Part shown: positions 42,261-51,900 of the stretch, one piece after another
How the letters are laid out: every line of letters starts with the position of its first letter
How positions within the stretch are numbered: position 1 is the first letter of the stretch
Source: CAYVIB01 sp964451365
GTDB taxonomy: Bacteria > Pseudomonadota > Gammaproteobacteria > Pseudomonadales > Cellvibrionaceae
DNA length: 64,000 bases
Direction of reading: 5' to 3'
NCBI GenBank assembly: GCA_964451365.1
Contig: CAYVIB010000017.1
Coordinates: 1-64,000, forward strand
Made by a program: the position numbers and the translations under genes
Notes under the pieces: model-generated
Seen by the model: only the letters and a program-made list of their open reading frames with translations
Database searches by the model: none
What the model was told of the DNA's origin: nothing

Positions 42261-44256
42261 ATTGCGAATTTTTCTCCTTCTCGGTTATTTCGTTCTCTGC
42301 ACCTGGAGTTCGTTTTCCGACGCTTCCCGCGCCGGGGACATTCCCGTCATTGATCTTTCGTCGGCGGACTTGAACAAGAGTCTCCACAAGCTCGACGGAG
42401 ACTGGTTGTTCTACTGGGAAAAATTCATCGAGCCATCGGGTGCCGTGGAGCCCGGATTTTCGCGAATCGAAGTACCGAACGGGTGGGAGAAAAACTATCC
42501 CACCTACGGCTTCGCTTCCTATCGCGTAAGGGTGAAGCTTCCGAAAGATCATCCTCCGGAGCTGGCCCTTAAAATCCGAAGGGTAAAAATGGCCCACCGG
42601 CTTTTTATCAACGGCAGGCTTGTGGCGGAAAAAGGGATAGCAGGCAAATCGCCGGATCACTACCGGACGGAGCATGTACCCTATATCGCATACTTTGAGG
42701 TTGCAAAGGATACGGATACACTGGATATCGTGCTGCATGTATCCAATTTCAATTATATCCGGTCTGGAATTACCCAGAGCCTGATGCTGGGAACGCCCTT
42801 CAATGCCCACGAAGCCAGGGAGCACAAACTTTTCCAGTCTGCTTTTGTAAGCGGCGCTTTTTTTATTATTGCGCTTTATAACCTCACCTTTTTCTTTAAT
42901 CGGCGAAAGGAAAAGCTGGTACTTTACTTTGCATTATTCTGCATGGCAATTTCGTTGAGAATGCTGGTGACGGATGAAAAATATCTGCTCGAACTGGCGC
43001 CGTGGATTTCCCTTGACCGAATGCTGTCCCTGGAGCTGCTATCGGTTTATTTTGCCTTGCCGATGTTGCATATCTTTGTGAGCCATCTGTTTGAGCAGGA
43101 TTTTTATATAACAAGCAGATTCAACCAGAGCAGGCAAATAAGAATTTTAAGAAAAATTTCGTACTCCGTACTGATATTCCTGATATTGGTTTGGCTGGCT
43201 ACACCCCTACCCGTGCACGCTCGCCTGGTCGTGCCGTTCGAAATATATGTATTCCTGATGTTGTTGCATATATTGATTATCGCCGTGCGGGTAAGTATTA
43301 AAAGGCGGAGGGGTGCTTTTCTTTTTTCACTGGGTTTTATTGTGTTGTTTGCTACCGGCGTGAATGACATTCTGCATGAACGGGGAATAGTGAGCACGGC
43401 ATTTTTCTTCTATATCGGTGCCTTAACCTTTGTGTTTGCCCAAGCATCCCTGTTGTCTTCGAGGGTGGCAGGCGCGTTTAACGAGATAGAGGGTTTCAAC
43501 CTGACGCTGGAGCAAAAAGTAAAAGAGCGTACACAGGAAATAAACAAAATTGCCGAGGAGAACAGAAGGTTAAGTAAATCGATTACTGAAGTGCTGGAGG
43601 AGGAAAGAAGAAACATTGCCAAGGAGATGCACGATGGCGTCAACGGCATGATCATGGGCGCCAAGCTGAATACGCTGGCGATCTGCCAGCGCTTGAAAAA
43701 AGGGTCGTCTGGGGCGCCGGTGGAAAAAGCCAAGAACGACCTGGAAAAACTGGTCGAAAGGCTGGACGATATTTACAACAAGGCAAGGCAGGTTGTTAAG
43801 AGACTTCGCCCGGAAGCGATAGATGCCCTGGGCCTGCAGCGTGCGATAGAAGCACTGCTGGACGACTACAACCACTCGATGAGCGACTGCAGGATAGATT
43901 ATTTTATTGCTGAAACCGTAAATAAACTTCCCGAGAATGTCCGCATCTGCATGTACAGGATTCTCCAGGAATCGCTGACCAATATCGTTAAACACGCCCG
44001 CGCCACCTCAATCAGTATCCGGATGACCACGAACGAAAACAAGGTTGTTTTAAATGTGCGGGATAACGGTGTTGGCTTCAAATCCGGGCACGCCGACGGC
44101 ATCGGATTGATCTCCATGAGAGAGCGTGCTCTCTATGTCGGTGGGGAATTTAAAATCCATTCGACACAGGGTGAAGGCACAGCCATCACTGTCACGGTTC
44201 CTTATCTGGATGGCGGAGCGGACGAACGAGCAATCTCCGATCAGTCGATAAGTTGA
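42235..44256 (+). CDS. 7TM-sensor histidine kinase (7TMR-DISM, HisKA_3)
   Basis: This 673-residue kinase has a signal/first helix, then a periplasmic 7TMR-DISM extracellular jelly-roll domain (about 30-195: LDGDWLFYWEKF, ASYRVRVKLP, RLFINGRLV), and seven membrane helices (about 205-415). After a coiled coil comes the HisKA_3 dimerisation domain with the phospho-acceptor in AKEMHDGVNGMI (His466) and a HATPase domain (ESLTNIVKHARATSI, VRDNGVGF, GIGLISMRERA). The start ATG overlaps the thioesterase gene by 26 bp. Its likely partner is the convergent response regulator. Confidence 0.9.
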   Translation: MFCKVPVSKLRIFLLLGYFVLCTWSSFSDASRAGDIPVIDLSSADLNKSLHKLDGDWLFYWEKFIEPSGAVEPGFSRIEVPNGWEKNYPTYGFASYRVRVKLPKDHPPELALKIRRVKMAHRLFINGRLVAEKGIAGKSPDHYRTEHVPYIAYFEVAKDTDTLDIVLHVSNFNYIRSGITQSLMLGTPFNAHEAREHKLFQSAFVSGAFFIIALYNLTFFFNRRKEKLVLYFALFCMAISLRMLVTDEKYLLELAPWISLDRMLSLELLSVYFALPMLHIFVSHLFEQDFYITSRFNQSRQIRILRKISYSVLIFLILVWLATPLPVHARLVVPFEIYVFLMLLHILIIAVRVSIKRRRGAFLFSLGFIVLFATGVNDILHERGIVSTAFFFYIGALTFVFAQASLLSSRVAGAFNEIEGFNLTLEQKVKERTQEINKIAEENRRLSKSITEVLEEERRNIAKEMHDGVNGMIMGAKLNTLAICQRLKKGSSGAPVEKAKNDLEKLVERLDDIYNKARQVVKRLRPEAIDALGLQRAIEALLDDYNHSMSDCRIDYFIAETVNKLPENVRICMYRILQESLTNIVKHARATSISIRMTTNENKVVLNVRDNGVGFKSGHADGIGLISMRERALYVGGEFKIHSTQGEGTAITVTVPYLDGGADERAISDQSIS

Positions 44257-44882
44257 TGCTTCATCGCCAGGCGGGTAAATTCGGCGGGCCGTTCAATATT
44301 CAGTTTTTCCTTGCACTTGGCAAATTCGGCAGCGACCGTTCTGGGGCTTAGCGACAACAATTCGGCTATTTCACCATGGGTTAATCCTTTGGCCGCTTCC
44401 ACAAATACATTAAGTTCCCGCACCGTGAGTTGTTCCAGCGGGGAAGATTCCCGCTTTTTGCTGACGTAGGACTTTGCGAGCATCTGGGCAATATCAGCGG
44501 GTATATAAGAATTTCCCTTGCTGACTTCAACCAGGGCTTCATGAAGTATCTCCGGACTGACGTTTTTTTTCAGGAAGGCGCTGGCTCCGGCATCGAAAGC
44601 GGATTTAACAATTCTTTCGTCATCGTACTGGCTGAAAAAGATAATTTTCACCCCGGGGTTTTTTTTCAGGTAACTTTCGGCAAAGTGAATACCCGTGCTG
44701 TCATCGCCGAACATGATGTCCAGCATGATGACATCGGGAGTTGTGGCTTCGATAGCTTGTTCCAGCTGTTTCAGGTGCTGGACTTTGCCAACAATTTCGA
44801 TGTCGCTGTAACCTTCCAATGCCCCCTGTACCCCTTCAGCGAGGTAAATGTGGTCATCCGCTATAAGAATTTTGATTGTCAT
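44241..44882 (-). CDS. LuxR/NarL-type response regulator
   Basis: This 213-residue protein has a receiver domain (ILIADD, phospho-acceptor Asp55 in VIMLDIMFGDD, Lys in FLKKN) and a LuxR-type helix-turn-helix (LTVRELNVFVEAAKGLTHGEIAELLSLSPRTVAAEFAKCKEKL). The HTH is unusual in having ELNVF and TVAAEF where most have E(R)EVL and TVKxHL. It is convergent to the 7TM kinase gene, with 16 bp of 3' overlap, and is very probably its partner. Its target genes are unknown. Confidence 0.9.
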   Translation of the reverse strand: MTIKILIADDHIYLAEGVQGALEGYSDIEIVGKVQHLKQLEQAIEATTPDVIMLDIMFGDDSTGIHFAESYLKKNPGVKIIFFSQYDDERIVKSAFDAGASAFLKKNVSPEILHEALVEVSKGNSYIPADIAQMLAKSYVSKKRESSPLEQLTVRELNVFVEAAKGLTHGEIAELLSLSPRTVAAEFAKCKEKLNIERPAEFTRLAMKHQLID

Positions 44883-45139
44883 TATTTTGCAGCCCCTTCT
44901 AAAGCAAAGCCGTTGAAACTTGCGACATTATGGCAGATAAACAGGTATTTTGCGTGCAATATTCTTGCATGCATTATGTAGTCGTTGTTAGGATTACCTG
45001 CAAATATTGTAGCTGAAGATGTTGAGCTTCAAGGCGAGAAATCAAGAATAGTACCAGACTTTAATATCAATTAAAGGAATAAGGTGATAACCGACGCCTG
45101 ATTCATGGCATTTGGGGAAGTTATGAATTTGAGTGCTTC

Positions 45140-45336
45140 TGCCGAAGGGACTCGGCATCCATTATAAGGCCGCCTCGCGGCCACCTTGCGAAGACTTGCC
45201 GAAACACCTGCGTTAGTAACCGAAGGGAGCACCTTCGGGAAGATGGAGCCTGGGAGTGGGATGTTTTGAGGTACCGGTCAAAGACCGCAGCCCATATCCA
45301 CAGGTGAGTGAAGTGTCGAAAAGTTATTTTTTCGAC
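45140..45336 (+). ncRNA. Structured GGA-rich leader or small RNA candidate
   Basis: Hairpins: TGCCGA-AGGGAC-TCGGCA (45140-45157), GGCCGC-CTC-GCGGCC (45168-45182), CCGAAGG-GAGCA-CCTTCGG (45220-45238). Several more GGA motifs (ATGGAG, GGGAG, GGGATG) and a hairpin GTCGAAAA/TTTTCGAC (45315-45336) follow just before the next gene. Loop-exposed GGA is what CsrA/RsmA binds, so this may be a Csr/Rsm-type RNA or a CsrA-controlled leader. It is a candidate only. Confidence 0.3.
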
Positions 45337-45356
45337 AAGCAGTGGGAGAGGACATC

Positions 45357-45728
45357 ATGAACAAGCATGCTGAAAAACAGCATTTCCTATATGAGTTAAA
45401 TCGACTGCATCGGGAGTGTATGGTAAAGGGCCAGTATCTGACCAATGTCATTTCCGGTGACGTAGCAGCCACTTTTGATGTAATCGATATATGCGCGGAC
45501 GCGTTTCTTCGGTTGACGCAGATATCCGATATTTTTATCAAAATTGCGAGTGATGTTAACCGCGAATATAACGAAGGCGAGCTTGAATATATTCGGGAAA
45601 TGAAATTACAGGTTATTCGCTACGAATCCACCGCTCGCAAGCACTGGAATGAAATTCGTCAATGGGATATCAGGAAAAAATTCCCCGAGTTTCAAAAGCC
45701 GGAAGCTGACCGGGTTGCATCATTTTAG
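45357..45728 (+). CDS. Hypothetical helical protein
   Basis: This 123-residue protein starts at MNKHAEKQHF, with GGAGAGGA 5 bp upstream, a strong ribosome binding site. It is all-helical by eye, without signal peptide or membrane helix. Conserved-looking features are YELNRLHRECMVKGQYL, DICADAFLRLTQISDIF and a C-terminal basic region. I cannot name a family. The long structured 5' leader suggests post-transcriptional control. Confidence 0.7.
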   Translation: MNKHAEKQHFLYELNRLHRECMVKGQYLTNVISGDVAATFDVIDICADAFLRLTQISDIFIKIASDVNREYNEGELEYIREMKLQVIRYESTARKHWNEIRQWDIRKKFPEFQKPEADRVASF

Positions 45729-45812
45729 TACGGGTTGCGCATTGGACGAAGTTACCTCTTTGTCGGTACATGCCTCGCAGTCCGGTTTGCCTTCCGATTA
45801 TAGATGAAGTTT

Positions 45813-47093
45813 TTATGGCACAGCCTGGCTGTGTGCTTCCGGATGGTCGGCAGGAGAATCAATAATTCCCATATTGCGTATCCTGGGAATGAATAATCCG
45901 GTAATCGCAATGGCGGCAACGGTGAGACCGGTTCCGATCATCAGGCGGGAAACCGAACTTAACTCCACAATATATCCGCTCAACGTCGCCGATACCGGAA
46001 TCAGGCCGAGCACGGCGAACATCAAAACACTCATTACGCGACCCATATATTCGTCCGGTGTGCGTTGCTGGAACCAGGTGGTGCCGGCGGTCATTACGAC
46101 GCCGCCGGATATTCCCATCAGCAAAATAAAAAGCCCGGCCAGGTAAATATTGTCGCTGACGCCCAGCATGGCAAGGCAGAGGCCGATGGTGCTATCGGAA
46201 ACCAGAACCACCGCTCCGAGTATCCTGGGGCCAGGGTTGAATAACATGGCCAAACCCGCCCCCAGGACAGTTCCCAATCCTGTCATTGCGTACAGTGACC
46301 CGTATTCCGCTTCCGAAAGCAGTAACTTTACTTTTGCCAGAACGGGTAAACCCGCCGTGATGGGACCGTGAACAAAAAAAGAAATTAACACAATATAAGT
46401 CAGCACCAGGCGTATGCCTTCGTCCCGCCAGCAGAATTTGAGTCCCCCGGCAATCAGGCGGATAACCGATTGGTCCACAGGTTTCGGTGGCGTCGAACGG
46501 ATGGTTCGGAATAACAAAAGCGCCACCAGTATAGCCGCGGCATCGACAAAAAATGCGAGGGAAATACCCCTTAAGCTGGCCTCGGCTTCCGACTGTCCTC
46601 CCAGCCACATCAGCCAGCCTGCCAGCACCGGGCCGACCACCTGCGCCAGGTAGAGTGTGCCGATAACGATACCGTTGGCGTGACCGAGGTGCTCCGGCGC
46701 GACGATTGACGGCAGCATCGACTGGGCCGCGGGCATACCAATGGCGCCCAGGCAGCCGAGAAAAAAGGCATAAAAATAAACCAGCCACAGCGGAACAATA
46801 TTGAAGTAAACAAAGACAGCCAGCGACGCCATAAACAGGGAAAGCAGCAGGCGGCTCAAGACGATGGTTTTGCGGGGTGAAATCCTGTCGACAATGGCGC
46901 CGCCAAATAAAATAAACAAGCCCTGAGGCAATGCGACCACCGCCAGCACGGTTGCCATTAAAACGGCGTTGTTGTCGGTAATGGAAAGTACCAGCCAGGG
47001 CAGCGCGACAATGGTGAAAAAATTTCCCGTCTGAGCGATCGCGCTGCTCAGCCAGTGTATTTTGAAGTTTCTGTTGCTGAATAAGGCTTTCAA
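45813..47093 (-). CDS. MFS transporter, 12-helix (DHA3/EntS-like)
   Basis: This 426-residue inner-membrane transporter of the major facilitator superfamily has about 12 helices. The first half has NRNFKIHWLSSAIAQTGNFFTIVALPWLVL and the loop-2/3 motif GGAIVDRISPRKTIVLSR, the style of the enterobactin-exporter/macrolide-efflux MFS group. It is downstream of, and on the same strand as, the CXXCH protein and the polyketide synthase, so it may export their product. That is inference. Confidence 0.9.
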   Translation of the reverse strand: MKALFSNRNFKIHWLSSAIAQTGNFFTIVALPWLVLSITDNNAVLMATVLAVVALPQGLFILFGGAIVDRISPRKTIVLSRLLLSLFMASLAVFVYFNIVPLWLVYFYAFFLGCLGAIGMPAAQSMLPSIVAPEHLGHANGIVIGTLYLAQVVGPVLAGWLMWLGGQSEAEASLRGISLAFFVDAAAILVALLLFRTIRSTPPKPVDQSVIRLIAGGLKFCWRDEGIRLVLTYIVLISFFVHGPITAGLPVLAKVKLLLSEAEYGSLYAMTGLGTVLGAGLAMLFNPGPRILGAVVLVSDSTIGLCLAMLGVSDNIYLAGLFILLMGISGGVVMTAGTTWFQQRTPDEYMGRVMSVLMFAVLGLIPVSATLSGYIVELSSVSRLMIGTGLTVAAIAITGLFIPRIRNMGIIDSPADHPEAHSQAVP

Positions 47094-47215
47094 AAAAACT
47101 CCGGTGCGGTTACCAATCCCATATATTTTCCTGGTATATATTCGTTGTCCCCGTGAAAATCTGGCGGCTTAACGGAAACCTTTGATTTTTCACCATATTC
47201 GCTTTAACGAGAATG

Positions 47216-47266
47216 GCAGCACATCCTTGTGCTGCACTATTAACCCGACATCCTTAAATGCCGGGT
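47216..47266 (-). terminator. Two tandem hairpins after the CXXCH-protein gene
   Basis: GCAGCAC/GTGCTGC and ACCCGaCAT/ATGcCGGGT are two adjacent hairpins, each with the loop motif AAGGATGT on the minus strand. They sit right after the stop at 47268 and may end that transcript before the MFS gene. Confidence 0.6.
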
Positions 47267-47267
47267 A

Positions 47268-48815
47268 TTAATTACCGGTTAACTCGCCATACCAGCTTGC
47301 GGAAATCGCTGGCCAGATTCCCACAACGGCGTATTCCTCCAGAGGCAAAATAATTTCATCGCGCTCCTCGGGAGTCCATACCCGTCCCTGTGCCTGATGG
47401 CAAACCTGACACGTCGGCAGGTTTCGACCCCACTTGGTTTTCGCCATCATAAAAGGAATCGGGTCGTCTTCGGGATCTTCGTTTTGGTATTTCCCGACGA
47501 TGGCATCCACGTTATCCACGCGGTGCTGCCAGGCATCCTGGCCGAAATACCAGATGTCGAATCCGTCCTGTACGTAAGCCAGGTCCAGCCAGATTCTGGC
47601 AACGTCCGGTAAGCCGGCTTTCATAAAGAAGTCGGAATAGCCGGTCATCACGGCGCCGGGGTTGAAGGAAAAGCGCGGACGGATTCCGCAGGTGCGCTGT
47701 TCCGGTTTGGCGAGGCATTCAGTGAAGGCGGCGTTCCAGGCGGCCATACCTTCTTCGAACGTGGTCCCGTTTTCAAAAAAGGAGTAGCCGAGGGTAAATG
47801 AATGAAAGGGCTTCTGGCGCAGGAACCATTCCCGGTGCTCATCGTTCAGGGCTTCTTCAACGATGGGATCGCCATGCAGCGCCGCCAGCCACTGACGGCT
47901 GATCATGGACAGCCCGCCAACAATGGTCGCCATGCGAAACCGCGTGTAGTTTTCCGGATCAGCGGCCCAGGCCTCCTCGGCCTTGCGAGCCAGGTCCATG
48001 GTGCGCAGGGAAAAATACGAGGCGGTTATCATGTTATTCAACACAACGGGATCGTTATAGCGCTCCTCGCCGGATATCCACGAATGGGTGGCCATAATAT
48101 AGAAGGACGTAAATACATTGTCCGGATTGGACAGGTAATCGCTCAGGAGGAGGTTGCTCGCGTGATAGCGATTGTGTTCGTTGTAGTTAAATGCGTCGAT
48201 AAAATAACGGTGAGCAAACAAACCTTCCGTCACGTCCACATCGTTTTGCGGATGAATATACTTATTCAGTTTGCGTTCCACTTTTTGAATGGCCCGGTTC
48301 ACCCAGCGATTGTCGCGCTCGTACTCCTGTACGCGGTACAGGAAATAAAGCCCGATAACGGTGCTTTTCAACGCGCGACCATCGTAACGGTATCCGCTTA
48401 AAAGGGATTTTTGCAGATTGAACAGCGCGAGAATTTTGGCGATATGAACGTTGTCCGGGTTTTCCAGGTAGATTCGCAACAGGTTTCTTTCATACATGGA
48501 TATCATCGGGTACGAGGTGTGCGGCAATTCCGTCTGGTAGTCCGAAATGGGATCATACGTGCCGGGCTCATAGCGCTGGCCGATAACGGTATCTTCATTC
48601 CTGGGCCACAAGTTTAGAACATTGGTCCACGCTTCCCGAAGTTCGTGTTTTTTGATTCCCCATTTGTGCGAGTGTAACTGGGTAAATTTACCCGATTTAC
48701 CCGGCCACAAATGGTCGGAATGCGCGTTGCCCCCATGGGCGAGGGAAAAATTACATAAAGATGCAAAAACAATAGCCGCCCCACCTATAAATGTGGTGCA
48801 TTTTTTAATGGACAT
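47268..48815 (-). CDS. Exported protein with one CXXCH haem-type motif
   Basis: This 515-residue protein has a signal peptide (cleavage near LAHGG). The start MSIKKC is chosen for AAGGGGG 4 bp upstream. No family is recognised. The body is helix-rich with many Trp/Tyr/Arg residues, recalling helical-toroid surface or periplasmic enzymes. Near the C-terminus TCQVCHQAQGR (Cys469, Cys472, His473) is the covalent c-type haem attachment motif. It is on the same strand as the polyketide synthase gene, 97 bp away, so a role in the same pathway is possible. It does not show a canonical cytochrome c fold around the motif, so haem binding needs proof. Confidence 0.75.
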   Translation of the reverse strand: MSIKKCTTFIGGAAIVFASLCNFSLAHGGNAHSDHLWPGKSGKFTQLHSHKWGIKKHELREAWTNVLNLWPRNEDTVIGQRYEPGTYDPISDYQTELPHTSYPMISMYERNLLRIYLENPDNVHIAKILALFNLQKSLLSGYRYDGRALKSTVIGLYFLYRVQEYERDNRWVNRAIQKVERKLNKYIHPQNDVDVTEGLFAHRYFIDAFNYNEHNRYHASNLLLSDYLSNPDNVFTSFYIMATHSWISGEERYNDPVVLNNMITASYFSLRTMDLARKAEEAWAADPENYTRFRMATIVGGLSMISRQWLAALHGDPIVEEALNDEHREWFLRQKPFHSFTLGYSFFENGTTFEEGMAAWNAAFTECLAKPEQRTCGIRPRFSFNPGAVMTGYSDFFMKAGLPDVARIWLDLAYVQDGFDIWYFGQDAWQHRVDNVDAIVGKYQNEDPEDDPIPFMMAKTKWGRNLPTCQVCHQAQGRVWTPEERDEIILPLEEYAVVGIWPAISASWYGELTGN

Positions 48816-48912
48816 AAAACCCCCTTGATTCATTTTTATGTTTCTTGAGTTTTTGTATGTGAATCCCGACGGAATTCACAGTACCGATACCGCGATAAAT
48901 CTAAATCTACTG

Positions 48913-51900
48913 CTAATTCGAAGCTTCCCCTACACTTTTAACATCCACCATCGTCGGCGCGCTGGACAGTGAGGCATCTATTGACGAAACAATCTCCCTC
49001 AAAACCTGATCAAATCGTGTTGCCAGCTGCAATATGGTTTTATGGTCATAAATCGCAGCGCTGTAATCCCAATAGATATGAACCACACCATTGACCTCGT
49101 TCACGGAAATCAGCAGATACCAGGGAGTCTGGTTATCCGGGTTGATCCAGCTGTAACCTTCCAGCTCCCTTACACCCAGTTTGTCGTTTCGCAGAGGATT
49201 GCCCGCGTAATTGATCCATATTTTGGGGCGGGGTAACGAACGCATTTCTGTTTGTACGGTGGCGTCCTCATGGTAGGCCGTCAGCAGTTCCAGATTGGCC
49301 CCGCCATTTGGCAGATTTTCAACCTGGTTACTTACTTCTGTAACCAGTTGAATCGAACTGCACTTTTCCGGCCGATTTAGATAAATAACGTTCTGCATTG
49401 ACAGCCAGCCAATGGTTCTGGACAGATCGATTTCCTCGTTGTTGGAAAGGAATCCGCGGCCATTGTCCACGGAGCCAAAAGCAACGGTTGAGTAATCCTT
49501 CCACTCGGACATCGTCACCAGGAAAGCCGACAGAAGAACGTCAAAACTTTTGATATTCCGGGTTTTTGGAAGTGTGCGCATCACTTTGCCACTTAACTCC
49601 CCACGAAGCTCTGACTCATAGCGAACGTGTGTGCGCATCACCCGCCTATTCAGATTCCCGGGGTGATCGACGGGCACCGAGCAGGCACTATCGAGAGAAA
49701 GTGACTTCCAGTAAACAATTTCCTGCCGGAATTCATCGGAGCTTGCCAGGCAACTCAGTGCGGCAACCCAATCTCTCACTGGTGTGGTTTGCGGGGGCAG
49801 GTTTATGGATTTACCTTCCATCAGTTGCCGATACGCAGACAGAACATCCTCCGTCAGGATATGGATCGAATAACCGTCCAATGCCGAATGGTGCAGAGTG
49901 AACAGCACAACCATTTTGCTCTCGTCACCGAAATGAACAATGGTGACTTTTACCAGTGGATCGCTTTCCAGTTTATGAGCCTGCGAGTTCTGCTCCGCAT
50001 AATCTTTTAACTTGGAGAGCAATTCCTTTTTATTTTTGATCGCCCGCCAGTCCAGCTCGACCACCGCCTGATATTCCTGGTGTACAACAAGTCTCTGTAT
50101 CCAGCCATTGTCGGTTTGGTAGAGGCGGGCGCGAAGCGAATCGTGCTGTGAGCAAACATGATTTACCGCCTGACTCAGTTTTTCGATATCGTAAGGCGTA
50201 TTTGTTTCAAAATAGTGATTGGTAATCATCCACTGGGGGTGGATTTTCACCCAGGATAAAAAGTTCTTCTGTTCCGCGGTCAGGGGAACCTCGCCGATAA
50301 ACACTTCGTCTCCAGCACCCTGTTGTCCGGTTTCCGTGTTTGAAAAATCGAGCTGCAAAAGGTAGGCAACTATTTTTCTCACGCTGGGGTTTTTCATTAT
50401 CAGGCTGGTGGGCAACGTTTGTTTCACCAGATTCTGGATTCCGTTTTTTAATTCCATGGCCATCAATGAGTTGACACCGTAGTCAAAAATATTGCCGTCC
50501 ACATCGATGGCCTCCGCCGAATCCAGTCCCAAAACCGCGGCCAGGGTTTTGCTGACATTTTTCACCAGCATGGACTCCCTGACGTCGGAAGAGGCTTTCA
50601 AAAACGAATGCAGGAAATCCTGCTGTTTCGTATCGCTCTTGATTTTAATCAGGTGTTTTAGCAGGGTTTTCTTTTCCGGCTGGGGATACTGCCGGCCGAT
50701 CAGGCTCCAGTCAATATCGAAAACACCCGCCTGAACAACGCGGTGCGTGAGCAAATCCGCCATGCCGGCAAGGCCCTGGTTTGTCGACAGCGGAAACATG
50801 CCCGCCTGTTTCATCCGTTGCCGGTCGCGATCATCAAGATTTGCCGCCATGCCGGCATCGGCCCATGGTCCCCAGTTAATTGTCAATGCGGGCAAACCGC
50901 GTGTGCGACGGTAAAAGGCCAGCGCATCCATAAAGGCATTGGCGTAAGCGTAATTGCTTTGTCCGGCCCAGCCGATGACAGACGCGATAGAGGAAAAACA
51001 GACGAACAGGTCCAATGAAAGATGACGCGTCGCGAGATGTAAATTCCACGCACCTTTTATTTTGGGTGCCAGGACCTTGCGGATTTTTTCCTCCGTTTGC
51101 TGCACGATAACGCCGTCGTCAAGTACGCCGGCGGAGTGGATAATCCCGCCCAACGGAGGCAGGGATGATTGAATACGCGCAATCACTTTCTCCACATCGG
51201 CGCAATGGGTGACGTCCGCCTGCATGACGTTCACGGAAATATCGAAAGACCGGACCTGTTCAATTTTTTTGAGCGCTTCTTCATTTGGCTCGCGACGACC
51301 GATGAGCACAATTGATTTAGCGCCGTTTTCCGCCAGCCAGTCCATTATCTGCAGTCCCAGTCCGCCCAGTCCGCCGGTAACCAGATAGCTTCGGTTCGAT
51401 TCGATATAGGCCTCCGAGAGACCTTCGACTCCCACGGATGGCGTCACCGAATAATCCAGGGTCAGCCATTCGTTATGTTCAGCGGCCTGCGAATATTGCC
51501 TTGCGTACTCTTCCGCGCTGACACAACGCGGCTCCATCGCCGCCAGCAAGTCGCAATCCAAATCGTCAAGATTGGGTTTGAAGCCGCCGTAGATCCGCCG
51601 AACAATGGCGTCCAGGAAACTTCCAACCGAAATAATATGCTGCGAGTAACTTCCGCGTTTTGCCGTGGAAGTTTGCGAGGCTGAACGATTGTTGTTGGAA
51701 GCAAAAGTCACCAGATGGCCAAAGTCGCCCACAAGGCTTTCCGCTTCACCCGGCATTTCGCCGTGCCAGCTGCCCACAACCGCGTCGAATCCACCGGCTG
51801 GCATCGCCTTTTTAATTTCCCGCATATACGCGTAGTCGTTACAGCGGATTGTGTTTGGGTATCCCATTGAAGTGAATCGCGCGAGCGCTTCTTCATTCGC

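Noticed and set aside
45160..45340. Known riboswitch (e.g. cyclic-di-GMP, cobalamin) in the GGA-rich leader
   Set aside because: None of the conserved cores I know for these classes could be matched; kept only as a Csr/Rsm-type candidate.
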